Assembly: GCF_900110255.1 (NCBI RefSeq) | Contig: NZ_FODD01000062.1 | Coordinates: 1-37,183, forward strand | Source of the DNA: Actinacidiphila rubida | Lineage (GTDB): Bacteria; Actinomycetota; Actinomycetes; Streptomycetales; Streptomycetaceae | Direction: 5' to 3' | DNA length: 37,183 nucleotides | In this document: piece by piece, positions 33,437 through 37,183 of the stretch | Layout: each line of letters begins with the position of its first letter | How positions within the stretch are numbered: the stretch's first letter is position 1 | Program-made: the position numbers and the translations under genes | Notes under the pieces: model-generated | What the model saw: only the letters and a program-made list of their open reading frames with translations | The model's database searches: none | What the model was told of the DNA's origin: nothing

Positions 33437-33865
33437 GTGACGAGGCCGGCCGAGCGGTTCGGCGACCCCAGCGCGGAGGTGCTCCAGGGGGCGGCCGCCG
33501 CGTTCGGGCTCCTGGCCTCCCCGATGCGGCTGCACATCGTGTGGATCCTCGCCCAGGGCGACTGCGACGTGACCGGGCTCGCCGAGCGGGTGGGCGCCAC
33601 GCTGCCCGCGGTGAGCCAGCACCTGGCGAAGCTGAAGCTGGCCGGGCTGGTGCACGCGCGGCGCGAGGGGCGCCGCCAGGTGTACCTGGTGGACGACCCG
33701 GGGGTGGTGACGGTGGTGCGGGTGATGGTCGATCAGCTCGGCGGCGTCGAGCCGCCCGCGGGGGACGGACGCGGCGGCGGCCGGCGCGACGGGGAGCCCC
33801 TGCCCGTCCAGCGGCTGGGGCGCGGGCCGGCGGTGTCACGGGGCGCCCGTGGCCTGGGCGCCTGA
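33437..33865 (+). CDS. ArsR-family winged-helix regulator
   Basis: 142 aa. Classic ArsR/SmtB core: AAAFGLLASPMRLHIVWILA, GDCDVTGLAERVGATLPAVS, QHLAKLKLAGLVHARREGRR and the wing QVYLVDDPGVV. Cys in the third helix (GDCDV) and the Asp/His residues near the last helix could bind metal. A disordered Gly/Arg-rich tail follows. GTG 33437 has GGGAGG five to eight bases upstream. The 3' end overlaps the P-type ATPase start by 17 bases, so the two are co-translated and the ATPase is its likely target. Confidence 0.87.
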   Translation: MTRPAERFGDPSAEVLQGAAAAFGLLASPMRLHIVWILAQGDCDVTGLAERVGATLPAVSQHLAKLKLAGLVHARREGRRQVYLVDDPGVVTVVRVMVDQLGGVEPPAGDGRGGGRRDGEPLPVQRLGRGPAVSRGARGLGA

Positions 33866-36554
33866 GGGGCGGACCGCGGAGCGGGGCCCGGAGGCCGGCG
33901 GCCCCCGGGCGATGGCGCCTGCCGACACGGGCGCCGGTCCCGGAGAGCTCGCGGACGCCACCGCGCTGGAGGTGCTGCGCCGCCTGGACACCGGTCCGCG
34001 CGGACTGACGGAGGCCGAGGCGGAGGTGCGGCTCGCCCGGTACGGTGAGAACGCGGTCCCGGAGCAGCGCCCGCCGTCGTGGCCGCGGCGTTTCGCGGCG
34101 AGCGTGCGCGACCCGTTCACGGCGGTGCTGCTGTGCCTGGGCGTGGTGTCGGCGCTGGTCTCGTCCTGGGGCACGGCGTGCGTGATCACCGTTCTGGTGC
34201 TGGTCAGTTGTGGCCTGCGGTCGCGCGCCGAGCACCGGGCGGACCGGTCGGCGGCCGGACTGCGGCAGTTGGTGGCGACGACGGCCACCGTCCAGCGGCG
34301 GGCCGCGCCCGGCGCGACGCCGCGGCTGCGCGAGGTGCCGGTGGCGCTGCTGGTGCCGGGCGACGTGATCAGGCTGGGGCCCGGTGACGTCGTGCCCGCG
34401 GACGTCCGGCTGCTGCGCGCCCACCACCTGACCGTCCAGCAGGCCGCGCTGACCGGGGAGTCGGCGGCGGCCGTGAAGGAGCCGGAACCGCGGCCCGCCG
34501 TGCGGCCGCTCACCTTCGGTGCCGGGGGCGACCCGGAGCGGCCGCACCTGTGCTTCCAGGGCAGCAGCGTCGGCTCGGGCAGCGGCACCGCGGTCGTCAC
34601 GGCGACCGGCCCGCGCACGCTGCTGGCCCGCGCACACCGCGGGCGCGGGCCGGCGGCGGGGCCGCGCGCGTCGGCGTTCGACCGCGCGGTCCACGGCATC
34701 TCGTGGATGCTGGTGCGCTTCATGCTGCTCACCCCGCCGCTGGTGCTGCTCGTCAACGCGGCCGTGCGCGGGCGGGGGCTGGAGACGCTGCCGTTCGCGG
34801 TGGCGGTGGCGGTCGGCCTGACGCCGGAGATGCTGCCGGTGGTCGTCGCGACGGTGCTGGCCCGCCGGGCCGCCGGGCTGGCCCGCGACGACCGGGTGAT
34901 CGTGCGGTGGCTGCCGGCTCTCCACGACCTGGGCGCGATGGACGTCCTGTGCACGGACAAGACCGGCACCCTCACCCTGGACCGCCCCGTCGTCGAGGCC
35001 GCCTGGGACCCCGGGGGGCGCCCCGACCCCGGTGTCCTCGGCTGGGCGGCCGTCAACAGCCTGTGGACACTCCACCTCGCCGACCTGCCCGCGCCCGACC
35101 CCCTCGACGAGGCCGTCCTCGACGCCGCGGGCGCGACCGCCGGCGGCCGGGACGCCGGCCGGTGGGAGGGCGTCGCGGCGCTGCCGTTCGACCCGGGCCG
35201 GCGGCTGTCCACCGCGGTCGTGCACCGCTCCGGGCAGCGGGCACGGCACACGCTGGTGGTGAAGGGCGCGGTGGAGGCCGTGCTGGAGCGCTGCACCCGC
35301 GTGCGGGCCGCCGGCTCCGGCGAACCCGCGGCGGCCACCCGCCCGCTGGACGAGGCCGAGCGCCTGCGCCTGTCCGAACGCGCCGCGGCCCGCGCGGCGG
35401 AGGGCCTGCGGCTGCTCGCCGTCGCCGTGGACGAGCGGCCCGCCCGTCTGGGCGGCTACCGCGCGGCCGACGAACACGGCCTGGTGCTCGTTGGGTTCGT
35501 CGCCCTCCGCGACACCCTCGCGCCGACCGCGGCCGCCGCGCTGGCCGGCCTCGCCCGGCGCGGGATCGCGGTGAAGGTCGTCACCGGCGACCACCCCGGG
35601 ACCGCCGCCCGGGTCTGCCGCGACCTCGGCTTCGCCCCGGGCGACGTGGTCGACGCCGGCGCCGTCGATGCCCTGTCCGACACCGAACTCGCCGAACTCG
35701 CCTCACGCACGGCCGTGTTCGCCCGCTGCACGCCCGAGCACAAGGCCCGCATCGTGCGGGCGCTGCGCGGCGCCGGGCACGTCACCGGCTTCCTCGGCGA
35801 CGGCGTCAACGACCTGCCGGCCCTGCGCGCCTCGGACGTCGGCATCTGCCCCGGCGACGCGGTCGACGTCACCCGGGACGCGGCCGACGTGGTGCTCGCT
35901 GCCAAGGAACTGACCGCGATCGACCACGCGGTCACCGCGGGGCGCCGCAGCACCAGCGCCCTCGGCACGTATCTGCGGGTCGCGCTCTCCTCGAACCTCG
36001 GCAACGTCATCGCGATGCTGGCGGCCGGGCCGCTGCTGCCGTTCCTGCCGATGCTGCCCGCGCAGGTGCTGGTGCAGAACCTCTGCTTCGACGCGGCGCA
36101 GCTCGCGTTCGCCGCGGATCGGCCCGCGCCGGGCGTGCTCCGGCGGCCGGCGGCGCTGCGGCCGCCGGACTTCCTGCGCTTCATCGCGGTCTTCGGGGTG
36201 CTCAACGCGGCGGCCGACCTCGGCATTTTCGCCGTGCTGCTGGCCACGGTGCCGGCGGTGCACCACAGCACCGGGCAAGCGGCGTTCCACGCCGGGTGGT
36301 TCACCGAGAACCTGATCACCCAGGCGCTGGTGATGTTTTTGCTCCGCCCGGGTCGCGGGGGGTGGGCCGGTACGCCCGCGGCGATCCGCGCGGCGTCCGC
36401 GGCGCTGGCCGTCGTCGGGGTGCTGCTCCCCCTCTCCCCGCTCGCCCCCGCGCTTGGCATGGCCGCGCTCCCCCCCACCTACTACCTCCTCCTGACCGCG
36501 GTCCTCACCCTCTACGCCGCCGCTCTCCGCCAACGGGGTGCCCCCGGGGCTTGA
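33849..36554 (+). CDS. P-type ATPase of the magnesium-translocating (MgtA/P3B-like) type
   Basis: 901 aa. Actuator motif LTGES (201-205), phosphorylation motif DKTGTLT (Asp370), TGDHP in the nucleotide domain, hinge GDGVNDLPAL (650-659), and about ten membrane helices including the PxxL-like ALPPTYYLLLTAVL end. Sequence style (LTEAEAEVRLARYGENAVPE, LTPEMLPVVVATVLARRA) is that of MgtA/MgtB importers. GTG 33849 overlaps the ArsR gene; ATG 33912 is a later option with no close ribosome binding site. The last residues (RGAPGA) and stop come from the first unit of the downstream GGGGTGCCCCCGGGGCT array. The ArsR partner suggests metal-responsive control. Confidence 0.9.
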   Translation: MAWAPEGRTAERGPEAGGPRAMAPADTGAGPGELADATALEVLRRLDTGPRGLTEAEAEVRLARYGENAVPEQRPPSWPRRFAASVRDPFTAVLLCLGVVSALVSSWGTACVITVLVLVSCGLRSRAEHRADRSAAGLRQLVATTATVQRRAAPGATPRLREVPVALLVPGDVIRLGPGDVVPADVRLLRAHHLTVQQAALTGESAAAVKEPEPRPAVRPLTFGAGGDPERPHLCFQGSSVGSGSGTAVVTATGPRTLLARAHRGRGPAAGPRASAFDRAVHGISWMLVRFMLLTPPLVLLVNAAVRGRGLETLPFAVAVAVGLTPEMLPVVVATVLARRAAGLARDDRVIVRWLPALHDLGAMDVLCTDKTGTLTLDRPVVEAAWDPGGRPDPGVLGWAAVNSLWTLHLADLPAPDPLDEAVLDAAGATAGGRDAGRWEGVAALPFDPGRRLSTAVVHRSGQRARHTLVVKGAVEAVLERCTRVRAAGSGEPAAATRPLDEAERLRLSERAAARAAEGLRLLAVAVDERPARLGGYRAADEHGLVLVGFVALRDTLAPTAAAALAGLARRGIAVKVVTGDHPGTAARVCRDLGFAPGDVVDAGAVDALSDTELAELASRTAVFARCTPEHKARIVRALRGAGHVTGFLGDGVNDLPALRASDVGICPGDAVDVTRDAADVVLAAKELTAIDHAVTAGRRSTSALGTYLRVALSSNLGNVIAMLAAGPLLPFLPMLPAQVLVQNLCFDAAQLAFAADRPAPGVLRRPAALRPPDFLRFIAVFGVLNAAADLGIFAVLLATVPAVHHSTGQAAFHAGWFTENLITQALVMFLLRPGRGGWAGTPAAIRAASAALAVVGVLLPLSPLAPALGMAALPPTYYLLLTAVLTLYAAALRQRGAPGA

Positions 36555-36810
36555 TCCGGCCTACGGGGTGCCCCCGGGGCTTGATCCGGCGTGTGCCGCG
36601 CCGTCGTGGCTTGTCGCGCCAACGGGGTGCCCCCGGGGCTTGATCCGGCCTACGGGGTGCCCCCGGGGCCGATCCCGCGTGTGTCGCGCCGTCGTGGCTG
36701 GTCGCGCCTACGGGGTGCCCCCGGGGCTTGATCCGGCGTGTGCCGCGCCGTCGTGGCTTGTCGCGCCGTTCCCCGCGCCCCTGCGGCTTCCGGGGTGCCC
36801 CCGGGCCGCC
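36535..36810. repeat. Array of GGGGTGCCCCCGGGGC modules left of palindrome copy B
   Basis: The module starts at 36535, 36565, 36624, 36654, 36712 and 36792. Spacings of 30, 59, 30 and 58 show a compound unit: a 30-bp piece (module plus CTTGATCCGGCCTAC) alternating with a 29-bp piece (GTGTGCCGCGCCGTCGTGGC then TTGTCGCGC). Spacers are themselves repeats, so this is not CRISPR. The first unit contains the ATPase stop codon. Confidence 0.85.
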
Positions 36811-36845
36811 GTGCCCGTCTGCCGACCGGTGGCCGGTTGCTCGCG

Positions 36846-37183
36846 CAGTTCCTCGCGCCCCTGGCGGTGCAGGTTCGTGGGTGGGGTCAGGGGCCACTCC
36901 GGGAGTGTCTCCTCGAACTGTGCGTGCACCGTTCGTCCATGGGGGAGCCCGGGTGGATGCACAGTTCTGCGGGGACACACCCGGATCGTCCCCTTCCGGC
37001 CCGTCCCCGTCTGCGGGAGGGCGTTGGCTGTGTCCATGTCCCCCGCCGCACGGTGGGTAAGCGGGAGGGGGTGGGGAGGAAGTGCTCCCCGCAGAGAAAT
37101 GTGCGTGGCCCCCGGGTGCGGATGTGGACGAACCCGTATGCACATTTCCGAGGAGACGCTTCCGGAGCGCCCCCGACCCCACG
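36846..37183. repeat. Giant palindromic repeat, copy B (cut by window end)
   Basis: Bases 36846-37183 align with 31861-32198 of copy A in the same orientation, with about 20 differences in 338 bases by my count. Differences cluster in the two hairpin loops. The palindrome centre is at about 37,032, so the rest of its right arm lies outside the window. No gene is supported between 36,555 and the end. Confidence 0.88.

Noticed and set aside
36535..36810. CRISPR-like regular spacing
   Set aside because: The sequences between modules are repeats themselves, not unique spacers, and no cas genes are present.

Overview
The window is very GC-rich actinobacterial chromosome, almost certainly Streptomyces. 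It carries two SsgA-like sporulation/cell-division proteins, a giant LuxR-type (LAL) regulator, a mycothiol-linked DinB/maleylpyruvate isomerase-type enzyme, GPP34, an LCP wall ligase and many secreted enzymes. I saw no rRNA, tRNA, CRISPR array, prophage or transposase gene.

Layout. 1-2.2 kb: 3' part of a TetR regulator, an SsgA-like protein and a Bax-inhibitor-1/YccA membrane protein. 2.2-3.0 kb: non-coding DNA with three strong hairpins and two tandem-repeat arrays (about 31 bp and exactly 51 bp). 3.0-7.1 kb (minus): a DUF308 membrane protein behind a secreted tannase/feruloyl esterase, then a cytochrome b subunit overlapping a Tat-exported molybdopterin oxidoreductase (MsrPQ/YedYZ-like pair). 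7.1-10.8 kb (plus): two ABC-F proteins, the first behind a leader with a 9-codon peptide and competing hairpins. 10.8-12.2 kb: a CGNR/ABATE regulator and a coiled-coil/winged-helix protein. 12.3-15.6 kb (minus): a probable operon of Ohr, a small ORF, a VOC protein, a disulfide-reductase-like flavoprotein and GPP34. 15.9-20.3 kb: a LAL regulator, an alpha/beta hydrolase and a second SsgA-like protein. 20.4-31.2 kb: mostly export and envelope functions (S53 peptidase, GH25 muramidase, GH89 alpha-N-acetylglucosaminidase, LCP protein, APC permease). 31.2-37.2 kb: a small protein, a two-TM protein, an ArsR regulator overlapping an Mg-type P-ATPase, and two copies of a large palindromic repeat.

Two signals stand out. 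First, a 21-bp dyad (GTCACC-N9-GGTGAC) occurs six times, all in the first 15.7 kb and all in intergenic DNA. The sites precede BI-1, tannase-DUF308, the MsrPQ-like pair, the CGNR regulator (touching its GTG start) and the Ohr operon (two sites 42 bp apart). I infer an undescribed local redox/envelope-stress regulon, with the CGNR protein as first candidate regulator. Second, a near-palindrome of about 600 bp (centre about 32,047) recurs at about 36.8 kb with roughly 94-95% identity over the shared 338 bp. Its flanking modules supply the stop codon and the same C-terminal tail (RGAPGA) to two unrelated genes.

All functional calls are from reading translated sequence and motifs; no database search was run.
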